64,000 bases of DNA from Paraspadella gotoi (Eukaryota; Chaetognatha). The stretch is taken from assembly GCA_051294375.1 (NCBI GenBank), contig CM119264.1:16935139-16999138 (forward strand), given 5' to 3'. Position 1 is the first letter of the stretch. The number at the start of each line of letters is the position of its first letter. Positions 38,050-49,441 of this stretch are shown one piece after another. The notes under the pieces are model-generated. The model did not search any database. It worked only from the letters and a program-made list of their open reading frames with translations, and was not told the DNA's origin. The translations under genes and the position numbers were made by a program.

Positions 38050-39047
38050 TCCATCAGAGTCTGAGAAATGAATTATTCTCCTCTTTCGTGGTTTTAGCGA
38101 TGCTGAGTTGTCGTCGCCATCTTTGATTTGGGCTTTTCATCTTTCCGCTTTTCTTCCTCCCGAACATTTTATCGATATCACTGCCAACGGAGCGTCTGCT
38201 CTTTTTGATAAAAAGTATAGTACTGCATCACACGAATAAAAGAAACTACTGAGAGATCAAACAAATTAGGCTTTTGATTTTATTTTAAAAACGGTATATT
38301 GACAGTTCAAATAGGGAACTTGATTTTATATGACAACCGATTAAAAAAAGATAAGGATTTGTGTTTTTCACTTATCCATGTATAATATATACAAATAATA
38401 ATACCCATGTATTATATATACTTTAAACATTTATAGTGTTAATTGCTTTAGATAACCGCGTTGATCGGCAAAAACGCGAGATTTTTCTAAATCGTTCCTT
38501 ACCATTCGCCCTCGTACCGTCGTTTCCGAAAGGGTTGTCCGAACAAGACTTAATTGACGTACGTGGCTCATCCTGTCGCCGCGAGCTCCGATTCGACCTT
38601 GGCCTGACCCTCGGGGCTAAATTAGTCACATCCTCACCTCGTTCCTCTTCCTCCTCTTTCTTCTCTCTCTAACAAAAAACGGGAGGAGAAAAAAGGCTGT
38701 ATAAAGCCGTCCAGGGCATTAAACAACAACTAAAGCTAATTTGCACCCTCGAAGGCCATATTAGACCAGGAAAGGCCGTTCAAGGTCGTCTTCAAAAGGC
38801 CTTTAAAGAAAAACAGCATGATGGCCAATAGAACCAGCCAGCCATCAAACGTTGACATGACAAGTTTCTTAAATTTCAACAGAGAAAAACGTTATTTTTA
38901 TTATTGGTTACTTTCCTTTCCTTCCACTTTCGATATTTTCTCCTTTGATATTTATGTTTTTTTTAGTCGGATCTGCTTTCGGCAAATCCCGACTCTATAA
39001 TTCACTTTGTCTGTCCGTCGGTCCGCCCCCTCAATCTTGTCGGGCAT
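38050..39047 (+). repeat. Direct duplication D, copy 1
   Basis: Matches 39235-40235 from TCTGAGAA to CTTGTCGGGCA with scattered small indels. It includes AT-rich DNA, a 78-codon open frame at 38436 that is shifted in the other copy, and a GGCCGTTCAAGG-type segment. Confidence 0.9.
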
Positions 39048-39048
39048 T

Positions 39049-39170
39049 CACTTATATCATGTCAGAAGTCAGAACATTGAATTATGATAAATTATGCAAA
39101 AAAAACAAACGATATCCGTCCGTCCGTCTGTCCGTCCGTCCGTCCGTCCATCCATCCATCCCACCTTAGA
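39049..39170 (+). repeat. Interspersed repeat fragment with (CCGT)n
   Basis: ATTATGATAAATTATGC, an A-run, ACAAACGATATCCGT and a (CCGT)n/(CCAT)n array also occur in that order at 41750-41860. Confidence 0.8.
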
Positions 39171-39234
39171 GAGAGAGAATGCTCCGTCTCTCTCTTCTGG
39201 TCGCGTCTACTAGCTCTCTCGTTCTTTCCATCGA

Positions 39235-40235
39235 TGCAGAGAGTCTGAGAATGAATTATTCTCCTCTTTCGTGTTTATGCGATGCTGAGTTGTCGTCGCC
39301 ATCTTTGAGTTTGGGCTTTTCATTCTTTCCGCTTTTCTTCCCTCCGCGAACATTTTATCGATATCACTGCCAACGGAGCGTCTGCTCTTTTTGATAAAAA
39401 GTATAGTACTGCATCACACGAATAAAAGAAACTACTGAGAGATCAAAACAAATTAGGCTTTTGATTTTATTTTAAAAACGGTATATTGACAGTTTCAGGG
39501 AACTTGATTTTTATGACAACCGATTAAAAAAGAAGATAGGGATTTGTGTTTTTCTATCCATCCAAAATGTATCATATAATAGATACCCATGTATTATATA
39601 TACTTAAAACATTTATAGTGTTAATTGCTTTTAGATAACCGCGTTGATCGGCAAAAACGCGAAGTTTTTCTAAATCGTTCTTACCATTCGCCCTCGTACC
39701 GTTTCGTTTCCTGTAAGGTGTTCCGAACAAGACTTAATTGACGTACGTGGCTCATCCTGTCGCCGCGCAGCTCCGATTCGACCTTGGCCTGACCCTGCTG
39801 GGCTAAATTAGTCACATCCTCACCTTCGTTCCTCTTCCTCTCTTTCTTCTCTCTCTAAACAAAAAAGGCGGGAGAAGAAAAAAGGCTGTATAAAGCCGTC
39901 CAGGGCATTAAACAACAACTAAAGCTAATTTGCACCCTCGAAGGCCATATTAGACCAGGAAAGGCCGTTCAAGGTCGTCTTCAAAAGGCCTTTAAAGAAA
40001 AAGCAGCATGATGGCCAATAGAACCAGCCAGCCATCAAACGTTGACATGACAAGTTTCTTAAATTTCAACAGAGAAAAAAACGTTATTTTTAATTATTGG
40101 TTACTTTCCTTTCCTCCACTTTCGATATTTCTCCTTTGATATTTATGTTTTTTTTAGTCGGATCTGCTTTCGCAAATCCCGACTCTATAATTCACTTTTC
40201 GTGGTCCGTCGGTCCGCCCCCTCAATCTTGTCGGG
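39235..40235 (+). repeat. Direct duplication D, copy 2
   Basis: Second copy of 38050-39047. It lies between the (CCGT)n repeat and unique sequence; no N gap separates the copies. Confidence 0.9.
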
Positions 40236-41356
40236 CAATGAAGTTCTGACGTTATATTTCGATCGTGCAGAACTAGTGTTAGCCGATATGACGCGTGTGT
40301 AAAAGTCTGTTAAACGTATAAATTAAGCGGGTTATAAAATAATTTTAACCTTAAGCCGTTAAATGATATTCATGGTTTAAGCGGTATAAAGTGTGCGGTT
40401 AAATTTGCAAATGGTGGATTTTTTATTCATTTTTTGGTATGAAAATCTTTAAATAATTTAAGAAAAAAAACGCTATTTTTTTTCTGTTCTCAGTTATTCT
40501 CCTGCTCCCCGTTCTTCGGACGCATAGTTTTTTAGCCCCTCTCTCTCTTCTTCCAAATTTTTTCCTGCTTTGTTTCCTTTAATTATTTTCATCCATTATT
40601 TTTGCCTATCATTCATCTCGTCTCTTGATTCTTTTCCTTCCCCTTTATTTATCTCAGGCTCCTGTTCTCCTGTTCTTTTTCTTTCCTCACTTTTTCCCCT
40701 TTGTTCTTTCTCAGGCCCCCTTATCTTTTGTTCCTCTTTTATTCCGGCCCTTTGCTTTTCACCATTTTCTTTTTTTTTGGCCCTTTTCATGGCAAATAGA
40801 TATATTATTCAATTTAGGGCTAAAATAAATAATCTGCTATTTACTTTTTGCTCTCTTTTTCTTTCGCGGCTCTATGTAAACATTTAACAAAGGAAGCAAA
40901 TGAAATGAAAACCCGAATGTGAATGAAAAGAATGGAATAAAAAGACCAAAATTAAAATAAAGATATCTTTTAAAAAAATTTAAAAATTAATCATAGAAGG
41001 AACGAATCCTTAAACGAAAAAGACATATTAAAAAAGAAATAAACTGATGATATACTTTTTAACATAAAGCATGAAAAATACTATTATTACGATCAATAAC
41101 ATTAGTTTTTAGATCAAGTCTGATAAAGTCTAACCAAGTCCTATCAATAAATTAAAATTCCATATTGTATATTTATGGTCAATGACCAAGCTTGGTGCAT
41201 AGTTGTATGGAAAGACTAACAACGGAGAAAACAAGCGTTTAAGAAACTAAGCCAACTAAAAAAGATAATATGGGGAGATAGGAGAGTAAGTAGAGAAAGA
41301 AAGAGAATAGCAAAAGAGAGAAAAGAAAACGAAAATATAGAAATGTCAGAAATTTG
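40236..41356. other. AT-rich stretch, no gene seen
   Basis: Pyrimidine-rich at 40490-40790 (giving a Phe/Pro/Ser-rich open frame that I do not trust), then AT-rich. Confidence 0.5.
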
Positions 41357-41578
41357 ATGGTAATTCTTCTCGTGGTATCGTTGTGTTATGGAAGATTAGC
41401 CAAAGAAAATAACTTTGTTTTTGGTTACATAAAGCCAACAATTTTATTTGACACTAGAAAAAATAGAGCATTGTATTTCGACTCGAAGCTGTTTCGAAGT
41501 CACTTGGTATCAGGGTCTGGTGGCCATGCGTCAAGAGCAGGAGTTAAAGAGAAGAATAGGCAGTTCAAGATACTTTAA
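41357..41578 (+). CDS. Possible small secreted protein, unknown
   Basis: An ATG at 41357 opens 73 codons ending at TAA 41578. The start resembles a signal peptide (MVILLVVSLCYG, hydrophobic with small residues before a likely cleavage site), followed by a polar chain (NNFVFGYIKPTILFDT, then FRSHLVSGSGGHAS) that is basic at its end. No Cys pairs follow, so it is not a typical defensin- or toxin-like peptide. The base composition is richer in G and C than the AT-rich flank. No TATA box or polyadenylation signal was identified close by. It is single copy in the window. I cannot assign a family. Confidence 0.28.
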   Translation: MVILLVVSLCYGRLAKENNFVFGYIKPTILFDTRKNRALYFDSKLFRSHLVSGSGGHASRAGVKEKNRQFKIL

Positions 41579-41749
41579 GTTTGGTGTTGTAAATCTTAAA
41601 ATATTTTCAATTTAAAGTGATGGAATTTATAAAAATTAAAACAGGCGATCTTAACGGATTAATCGTTGAAAAAGATGCTAGTGTTTAAAACGGTTAAGCG
41701 AATTTTCCTAAAAAAATGAGGCGGTTGGTATCGCGAACATGCCCTAAGT

Positions 41750-41860
41750 CAGAAAGCAATTTGAATTATGATAAATTATGCAAAAAAAACAAACGATATC
41801 CGTCGTCCGTCTGTCCGGTCCGTCCGGTCCTGTCCATCCAGTCGCATCCTACCTTAGCAA
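41750..41860 (+). repeat. Interspersed repeat with (CCGT)n, copy 2
   Basis: Same arrangement as 39049-39170; here it continues into the 155-bp tandem units. Confidence 0.8.
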
Positions 41861-42470
41861 AAAAATACCAATTACGTCGTGATTGGGGATGGATAAGATG
41901 GATTGGAATGAAATTTTGTGGTGTGGGTAGGGAAAGTGTGTGATTGAGCTGGTTATGAAGTTTCGGATGGAATCGGTCGCAAGTGGAAATGAGTTTAAAT
42001 AGAGACAAAAAAATATATTTCAGCTATGTTGAACACCAATTGACTCATCGAGTGGATGGGGCGGATTGACTTGAAATTTATGGTGATTTTGGGTAAGAAA
42101 AGTGTGTGATGTAAACATGGAAATCAAGTTTCGATGGAATCATTTCAGTGGAAATGAGTTTAAATGGAAAAAAACAAAGAACCTGTGTTTCACTAATTGA
42201 TTATGCTTCTTTTTTTAATTTTAAATGTAAATTCAAGATGCATTTAATTAATCAAATAATTAATTAGTTAATTAATCAATTAGTCAATTAATTAATCAAT
42301 AATTAATTAAATCAGTTAATTAATCAATCAAAAACAAACATTTTGGATCAAATTAATTGCATAATTGCCTATTAAAATTAAATTAATTAACTTGAATAAA
42401 TTAATTATTAATTAATTAATTAATTAAATATTTATTAATTAATTATTAATTAATTAGCCGAATAATGATG
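41855..42470 (+). repeat. Repeat F, copy 1 (two 155-bp units plus TTAA-rich tail)
   Basis: Two diverged units start near 41862 and 42030. They share GGATGG, GAAATTT, GTGTGTGAT, AGTTTCG-ATGGAATC and GTGGAAATGAGTTTAAAT. An (AATT)n-like low-complexity tail follows. The whole block recurs at 42496-43080 across a 25-N gap. Confidence 0.9.
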
Positions 42471-42495
42471 NNNNNNNNNNNNNNNNNNNNNNNNN
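42471..42495. other. Assembly gap (25 N)
   Basis: Exactly 25 N between two copies of repeat F. Confidence 1.
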
Positions 42496-43080
42496 CAAAA
42501 AATACCAATTACTCGTGATTGGATGGATAGATGGATTGGAATGAAATTTTGTGTGTGGGTAGGGAAGTGTGTGATTGAGCTGGTTATGAAGTTTCGATGG
42601 AATCGTCCAAGTGGAAATGAGTTTAAATAGAAAAAACAAAAAAATATATTTTCACTATTTGAACACCAATTACTCATGAGTGGATGGGGCGATTGACTTG
42701 AAATTTTGTATTTGGGTAGAAAAGTGTGTGATTAACTGGAAATCAAGTTTCGATGGAATCATTTCAGTGGAAATGAGTTTAAATGGAAAAAAACAAAGAA
42801 CCTGTTTCACTAATTGATTATGCTTCTTTTTTTTAATTTTAAATGTAAATTCAAGATGTATTAATTAATCAAATAATTAATTAGTTAATTAATCAATTAG
42901 TCAATTAATTAATCAATAATTAATTAATCAGTTAATTAATCAATCAAAACAAACATTTTGGATCAAATTAATTGCTAATTGCCTAATTAATTAAATAATT
43001 AACTTGAATAAATTAATTATTAATTAATTAATTAATTAAATATTTATTAATTAATTAATTAATTAATTACCGATAATGAT
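42496..43080 (+). repeat. Repeat F, copy 2
   Basis: Units near 42497 and 42662 plus the AATT-rich tail. It has fewer inserted bases than copy 1. Confidence 0.9.
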
Positions 43081-44049
43081 CGTGGGCAGATCCGACATTG
43101 TTTGCTCAAACTTGTTTGAGCACCATTTGCAGTCATTGATTTAGACGGAAGCCAGGTCATAGGGTGAGCTAATACATTTTGGTACTTATATACTTGGTAG
43201 ACTTCCTTTTTTTATAAAAAAAAGCGTTCAAAGAAAAATATTACAAGATTACCAATTTAAAATTCAAAGGACAGAGTGAAAAAAGATGGAAGCAGATAAT
43301 AAGAAAGAGGAGAAATGAAAACCGAGGGAGAGAGAGGAAGAGATGGCCAAAAACAAGGAGAGCGAGAGAAAAAAGTAAGACAGAAGAAAAAGAAGAAAAT
43401 GAGAGAAAGACTACAAGAATAAAAAAGAGCACCAGAGAGCTAAGTGGATTTGAGGATTTCCTGTTCATTTGACTTTCAAATGGTAGGTGGCCGGTGGGTC
43501 TCGAAGAGAAAGGGAGAGAGAGAGAGAGAAATCTCGTGGCAAAAGAATAAAATCGTGAGAAAAGGGTGTTAAAGGGTTAATGGGATGAAAGGGCAAAAAA
43601 AAAAAGCCTTTGAAGGAGAGTCGAGATTAATGTTTCATGAAAAAAATTTCATTTTAATAATTAGCCATCGATTAGGCCTTCCGGTTCTAAGGTTTTAAAT
43701 TTTGAAAGCCATCCTCGAGATGGAAAATAGTTAGTTAATTAGGTTGTTAATGAATTATAAAAATCCTTCTTCAAGGATGTTGAAAAATAATCGTAGAATT
43801 TTAACAAATGTATGGAAATATATACATAATACATTGTAGATTCGTAGAATGTAATATTTACAATACAACTTTTAAAAACGGGTGCTTTGATGTGACCTTT
43901 GTTTCCCTCCGCCTCAAGCGAATGGACAAGCAACTTTAAAAGGAGCAAAAGAAAAAAAACCCGGGAAATTCGCTCGACGTCATGAGCAGTCTAAAGAAAA
44001 TCGAGTGGAAAGCGTTTGTTCTCGATTTCAGGCGTTGTTCTATAAGACG

Positions 44050-44178
44050 ATGTCCTTTAAGCCAATGTCTTCTCAGCCGGAGCCCAGTGCCCGTTCGGAC
44101 GACACACTTTCCTACGAAGTCCACTCAATCAAGTTCCTTGTTAACAAAGACGGCGTCCTCGGGTTCTGTACATCGTAG
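44050..44178 (+). CDS. Small open frame or 3' exon, unknown (copy 1)
   Basis: An ATG at 44050 opens 42 codons to TAG at 44178. Composition is protein-like (PMSSQPEPSARSDD, then YEVHSIKFLVNKDGVL). A pyrimidine-rich CTCGATTTCAG acceptor precedes it at 44031, so it may be a terminal exon starting at 44032 (ALFYKT before the Met). The frame is also open upstream for another 25 codons. It is intact and identical in frame in the second copy. Family unknown. Confidence 0.27.
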   Translation: MSFKPMSSQPEPSARSDDTLSYEVHSIKFLVNKDGVLGFCTS

Positions 44179-44917
44179 AAAAAAAAAAAAAGAACCAAGC
44201 GATAAACGAGACGACGTTTTGAAACCTTAAAGGCACCGATGATATTTTTTTGACCGTTAGTTACGTATGTAAAGCCGGACACTTCTGCAACGAGCGTCGA
44301 CGGTTTCCCCGCCGAGCCAGTCAAAAACTAGCCAAAAACGCGGTTGGCATCCAAGCCAAAGAGGATCTAAGAAAAACCGAAATTACTGGAGTGAAACTAA
44401 AACAAACGGAAGGAAAAAAAAGGCGAGAAAAGGAACCGCCGAAAGCAGGGGAAAAAAAGCATCGAATTGCGCGCGAGTTCTTTCGGTTCACGGGGCGTGT
44501 AGCGAGAAAAGGACATGGGTGCAAGACGGAAAAGAAAAAAATAGATTTACTTCAAAAGAAAAACAAACAAACAAAACCAAGCATAAGGATAAAAATTTAG
44601 ATAGATTAGGGGGTTGTATATGTTAATATCTTTTGTGCAAAAATTTAAAAAACAGGAAAAGGATGACGATTATTCAATAAATGCCAAAATAATTGATTGC
44701 AATCGACAATAACAGGAGAGAAATCAATCTAGCGTTTAATCCAAAATAATCGCCAAGCACAACACCTCGTTATAATCTCGTTAATATTCAAGAAATTCAT
44801 TTTATAAGTCGGGCCGCCGTGATTTCACAAATCGGGGCGACCGTGATTTTAAAGATTTCTTCGAAAATGTGCGAAATTCGATTCCTACAACAAACAGAAT
44901 CATATCATATCTATAAT

Positions 44918-44950
44918 ATAAATATATAATATATATATAATATATTATTA

Positions 44951-44989
<39 letters not shown>

Positions 44990-44990
44990 T
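44918..44990. repeat. (TA)n-rich low-complexity array
   Basis: Near-continuous TA/ATA repeats; the matching array at 46850-46912 differs in length. Confidence 0.9.
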
Positions 44991-45015
44991 AATCCCGAAA
45001 AAAAAGAATAACACC

Positions 45016-46938
45016 TCGTGGGCAGATCCGACATTGTTTGCTCAAACTTGTTTGAGCACCATTTGCAGTCATTGATTTAGACGGAAGCCAGGTCATAGGG
45101 TGAGCTAATACATTTTGGTACTTATATACTTGGTAGACTTCCTTTTTTTTATAAAAAAAAGCGTTCAAAGAAAAATATTACAAGATTACCAATTTAAAAT
45201 TCAAAGGACAGAGTGAAAAAAGATGGAAGCAGATAATAAGAAAGAGGAGAAATGAAAACCGAGGGAGAGAGAGGAAGAGATGGCCAAAAACAAGGAGAGC
45301 GAGAGAAAAAAGTAAGACAGAAGAAAAAGAAGAAAATGAGAGAAAGACTACCAAGAATAAAAAAGAGCACCAGAGAGCTAAGTGGATTTGAGGATTTCCT
45401 GTTCATTTGACTTTCAAATGGTAGGTGGCCGGTGGGTCTCGAAGAGAAAGGGAGAGAGAGAGAGAAATCTCGTGGCTAAAAAGAATAAAATCGTGAGAAA
45501 AGGGTGTTAAAGGGTTAATGGGATGAAGGGCAAAAAAAAAAAGCCTTTGAAGGAGAGTCGAGATTAATGTTTCATGAAAAAAATTTCATTTTAATAATTA
45601 GCCATCGATTAGGCCTTCCGGTTCTAAGGTTTTAAATTTTGAAAGCCATCCTCGAGATGGAAAATAGTTAGTTAATTAGGTTGTTAATGAATTATAAAAA
45701 TCCTTCTTCAAGGATGTTGAAAAATAATCGTAGAATTTTAACAAATGTATGGAAATATATACATAATACATTGTAGATTCGTAGAATGTAATATTTACAA
45801 TACAACTTTTAAAAACGGGTGCTTTGATGTGACCTTTGTTTCCCTCCGCCTCAAGCGAATGGACAAGCAACTTTAAAAGGAGCAAAAGAAAAAAAACCCG
45901 GGAAATTCGCTCGACGTCATGAGCAGTCTAAAGAAAATCGAGTGGAAAGCGTTTGTTCTCGATTTCAGGCGTTGTTCTATAAGACGATGTCCTTTAAGCC
46001 AATGTCTTCTCAGCCGGAGCCCAGTGCCCGTTCGGACGACACACTTTCCTACGAAGTCCACTCAATCAAGTTCCTTGTTAACAAAGACGGCGTCCTCGGG
46101 TTCTGTACATCGTAGAAAAAAAAAAAAAAGAACCAAGCGATAAACGAGACGACGTTTTGAAACCTTAAAGGCACCGATGATATTTCTTTTGACCGTTAGT
46201 GTACGTATGGTAAAGCCGGACACTTCTGCAACGAGCGTCGACGGTTTCCCCGCCGAGCCCAGTCAAAAACCTAGCCAAAAACGCGGTTGGCATCCAAGCC
46301 AAAGAGGATCTAAGAAAAACCGAAATTACTGGAGTGAAACTAAAACAAACGGAAGGAAAAAAAAGGCGAGAAAAGGAACCGCCGAAAGGCAGGGGAAAAA
46401 AAGCATCGAATTGCGCGCGAGTCTTTCGGTTCACGGGGCGTGTAGCGAGAAAGGACATGGGTGCAAGACGGAAAAGAAAAAAATAGATTTACTTCAAAAG
46501 AAAAACAAACAAACAAAACCAAGCATAAGGATAAAAATTTAGATAGATTAGGGGGTTGTATATGTAATATCTTTTGTGCAAAAATTTAAAAAACAGGAAA
46601 AGGATGACGATTATTCAATAAATGCCAAAATAATTGATTGCAATCGACAATAACAGGAGAGAAATCAATCTAGCGTTTAATCCAAAATAATCGCCAAGCA
46701 CAACACCTCGTTATAATCTCGTTAATATTCAGAAATTCATTTTATAAGTCGGGCCGCCCGTGATTTCACAAATCGGGGCGACCGTGATTTAAAGATTTCT
46801 TCGAAAATGTGCGAAATTCGATTCCTACAACAAACAGAATCATATCATATCTATAATATAACATATATAATATATATATAATATATATATAATATATATA
46901 TAATATATATGTATAATCCCGAAAAAAAAGAATAACAC
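45016..46938 (+). repeat. Tandem duplication G, copy 2
   Basis: Second copy of 43081-45015. Its right end (AAAGAATAACACC) passes into unique sequence at 46939. Confidence 0.95.
45987..46115 (+). CDS. Small open frame or 3' exon, unknown (copy 2)
   Basis: Same 42-codon frame as 44050-44178, with the same acceptor upstream. Intact preservation in both copies is expected for so recent a duplication and is not independent evidence of coding. Confidence 0.27.
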   Translation: MSFKPMSSQPEPSARSDDTLSYEVHSIKFLVNKDGVLGFCTS

Positions 46939-47096
46939 CGGGTGACCGTCTCAGACGACGAACATGGTTATCACCATCATTGCGGTTTCCGCCGTCGTTG
47001 ATGAGTGAGAACAACGTAAGAGTTTGTCGCTAGGCCACGTCAAGGTTGCGACGATAAATTAATTAATTTCTGGCCCCCTCGTATTAAGGAAAGCGG

Positions 47097-47552
47097 GTGG
47101 GACTCAACCTGGGATACGAGGACGACCTCGTTACCTGCCAGTCAAATTTGAATAGTCGAGAGTTGTTTCGATCGTTGGTCTTCATCGTCGTCATCGGGCG
47201 GTTTCGTCGTCAGTCATCGTCGTCCTTCGCCGATTGTTGTTTGTATGCAAATCCGCAGGCGGGCCAATTTTCCGACATCAGCGGGGAAAACAAAAACATG
47301 AATGGCGCTTTTGGTCCGAGTGGACTTTTTTTTTTTTCGCCGAAGCGACGCGGCTTTCTGATCGCGGTTCTCTTCCGACGTGGGCTGGTTTCGCGTGCTC
47401 TCTCTCTTGCTCTTTTTGTTTTGCGCAGTGGCGGCGATGTTTGGCGGGCGGTGGGCGTCCGTTTGCCAAGTTTCTGGTTTCGCGCGCGCGGGTTCTTTTG
47501 TTTTTCTCTGCTTGATGCCGTTTCGGTTTTCTGCATAGATTTGCAATTTTAA
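47097..47552 (+). CDS. Long open frame without ATG, unknown
   Basis: About 150 codons stay open. Part of the frame is mixed (NLGYEDDLVTCQSNL, ANPQAGQFSDISGENK), and later it becomes Phe/Leu/Arg-rich. There is no ATG until about codon 68. A pyrimidine-rich GTTTTGCGCAG acceptor at 47427 lies inside, which suggests that only part could be exonic, and other frames are open too. It may be chance in GC-rich DNA. Confidence 0.14.
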   Translation: MGLNLGYEDDLVTCQSNLNSRELFRSLVFIVVIGRFRRQSSSSFADCCLYANPQAGQFSDISGENKNMNGAFGPSGLFFFSPKRRGFLIAVLFRRGLVSRALSLALFVLRSGGDVWRAVGVRLPSFWFRARGFFCFSLLDAVSVFCIDLQF

Positions 47553-47617
47553 GGCGAACAGCGTCTTTTTTTCAACGTGCGAATTTGAGATTTTGTTGAA
47601 GATAAATTAGACAACGA

Positions 47618-48518
47618 ATCATTTTTTAAAAAATGGTTATCTCAACAGATTAAGTTGGAAAAGAGACGAAACTCGTAAATCCAAGATGAACTATTTTGAG
47701 GGAATTAAAGTAGGCCACATAAGGCAAAATGAGCGGTCGAACCAAAAATCTAGGACGACGACGACGTACGACGACGACGACGAGCGACGACTGAATTCGC
47801 CTCGCGTCTCTTCGATGTCCAATTTTCTCATCAACGATCGTCACTCTTCAACTTACGTCTATTCACATCTCCAAATTACTCCACTTCTCTCATATTTGTT
47901 TTATCACCAATAAATTTCTCCTAAGATCAACTTATTACATATTTTTTACAATAGTTTACTGTGCTCGGGCGATAAATCTAAAAATTATAGGAGAATACTT
48001 GAGGCTTAAGGCCGTCGGTGCCATCCTTCTTTAATCAAACCTCGCATTCTCCTTTTTTTCCCACGTATTCTTTTTAATGCTGGTAGTCCAGGGACACAAG
48101 CGCCCTTTGTTGTGATATTACCAGCAAGCTTAGTTATCAGTTGCTTGCTTTTTCTTCGCCACCTTGGTCATTCTTTTAATCCTCGTTCCTTTCATGAATA
48201 TTCTATCTACCATAACCCCATAATTAGAGAAGAATTACTCGACTTTAATTACATTTTTTTTTCTTGCTAAAAACTTGTTTCTTTCTCACTTTCAATTTGT
48301 CTTTCTTTACTGCGGTTTTTTTTTCTTTTTCCCCTTTTCCACCCTTCTTCCGCTTTCTCACCCTCTCTCTCTTCTCGCGCTCTTTTTTTCCCCTCGTTTT
48401 TTCCCTAATCTAAATTTTTCGACGGAAATTCGCTTCCTGGCTGCCGACGTGTTTGTATATGCTGCCAGAGGCTAATGAGAAAATGGGGAGACCTCGGAGT
48501 CGCTCGCTGTTGCTGTGG

Positions 48519-48551
<33 letters not shown>

Positions 48552-49416
48552 AGGAGGAGGCGGTGGCCGTCGTAACGGCGCGAACTCCGACGTCGGTCGG
48601 TTGCTGCAGCAGCTTCAGGCCGGTGCAGCAGTATCTCATCAACGGCAGCTGCGGGAGTCAGCATCCATCCCTCACTCTCGTCTTTCAGTTTCACTCACCC
48701 CTTCTCGACCACTCCCCTTCTTCTCTTTCAAGTTCTCCCCATCCGTGCTCTGGAACCCGACTATTACTAGACGGTTATGATGATTCTAGAGCCTCTGATT
48801 TTTTTTCCCCCCAGTTTTTCTTTTCCATTTTTTTTTCTCTCTCTTCTTTTCTTTTGACTCCCGAGAAGAAGAGACGCAAATGGAGAGAAGATGAAGGAGC
48901 AGAAGGAGAGAGAAAGTTTCGACAACAGAGAGCCAATCCTAGAATCTATGAGAGTAGCAGTCAAGGATTTTTTATGAGAAAAATTAAAATAGGAAGTTCG
49001 AAAATAGCCCCCCCCCCAAAAAAAAACATGCAAATTTAATCTCCTTTAACCGTGAAGAAATCGAGGATATTCGTTGGCACAATCAGCATCTCCGGCTCAT
49101 AACATAACTAAATCGTTTACTAAAGAGAGAAGCCCTTCTTCCCCAGCAGATTTATTAGAATGCATCTACGTTCTCGGAATCGCTTGTTCACCAACAAAAT
49201 CCTGAGGCTCAACCGTGAAGGAAAGCTCACGTCACAACGATTAATGGCAAAGGCCTAGATTAATTGGCCTAGATTAATTTTAAAACCATTATAAGAAACA
49301 AAAAAATAATTTGGTACATTTGATAATGACATTATTTGTGGTTAAAGGCAGTAAATGATCTAGGATATTCTTACGTTATTAGACATCTACCTTGGGATTA
49401 AATGGGTTAAAATTAT
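47618..49416 (+). repeat. Direct duplication C, copy 1
   Basis: Matches 49442-51262 across a 25-N gap. Both copies end in the same GGGTTAAAATTAT. Confidence 0.93.
48475..48780 (+). CDS. Open frame with poly-Gly tract, unknown
   Basis: An ATG at 48475 opens 101 codons: MRKWGDLGVARCCC, a Gly run from a GGC trinucleotide repeat, RRNGANSDVGRLLQQLQAG and a Ser/Pro-rich tail. In the second copy (50304 onward) the frame shifts after GANSDV, so the copies disagree. It could be a first exon in which one copy carries sequencing errors, or just a GGC repeat. Confidence 0.15.
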
Positions 49417-49441
49417 NNNNNNNNNNNNNNNNNNNNNNNNN
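49417..49441. other. Assembly gap (25 N)
   Basis: Exactly 25 N between copies of duplication C. Confidence 1.

Larger units (their letters stand above)
43081..45015 (+). repeat. Tandem duplication G, copy 1
   Basis: A 1.93 kb unit starting CGTGGGCAGATCCGAC and ending AAAGAATAACACCT is followed directly by a nearly identical second copy. Differences are mostly homopolymer or microsatellite length. It contains a 9-bp stem palindrome at 43103-43122, a short GA array, a small open frame and a TA-rich array at 44918-44990. Confidence 0.95.

Noticed and set aside
43103-43122. Palindrome with 9-bp stem (TGCTCAAAC)
   Set aside because: Perfect but short, copied only as part of duplication G; no T-run or small-RNA context.
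48077-48126. Hairpin TGCTGGTA...TACCAGCA
   Set aside because: The stem is interrupted and too short for a microRNA precursor, and the second copy does not preserve it.
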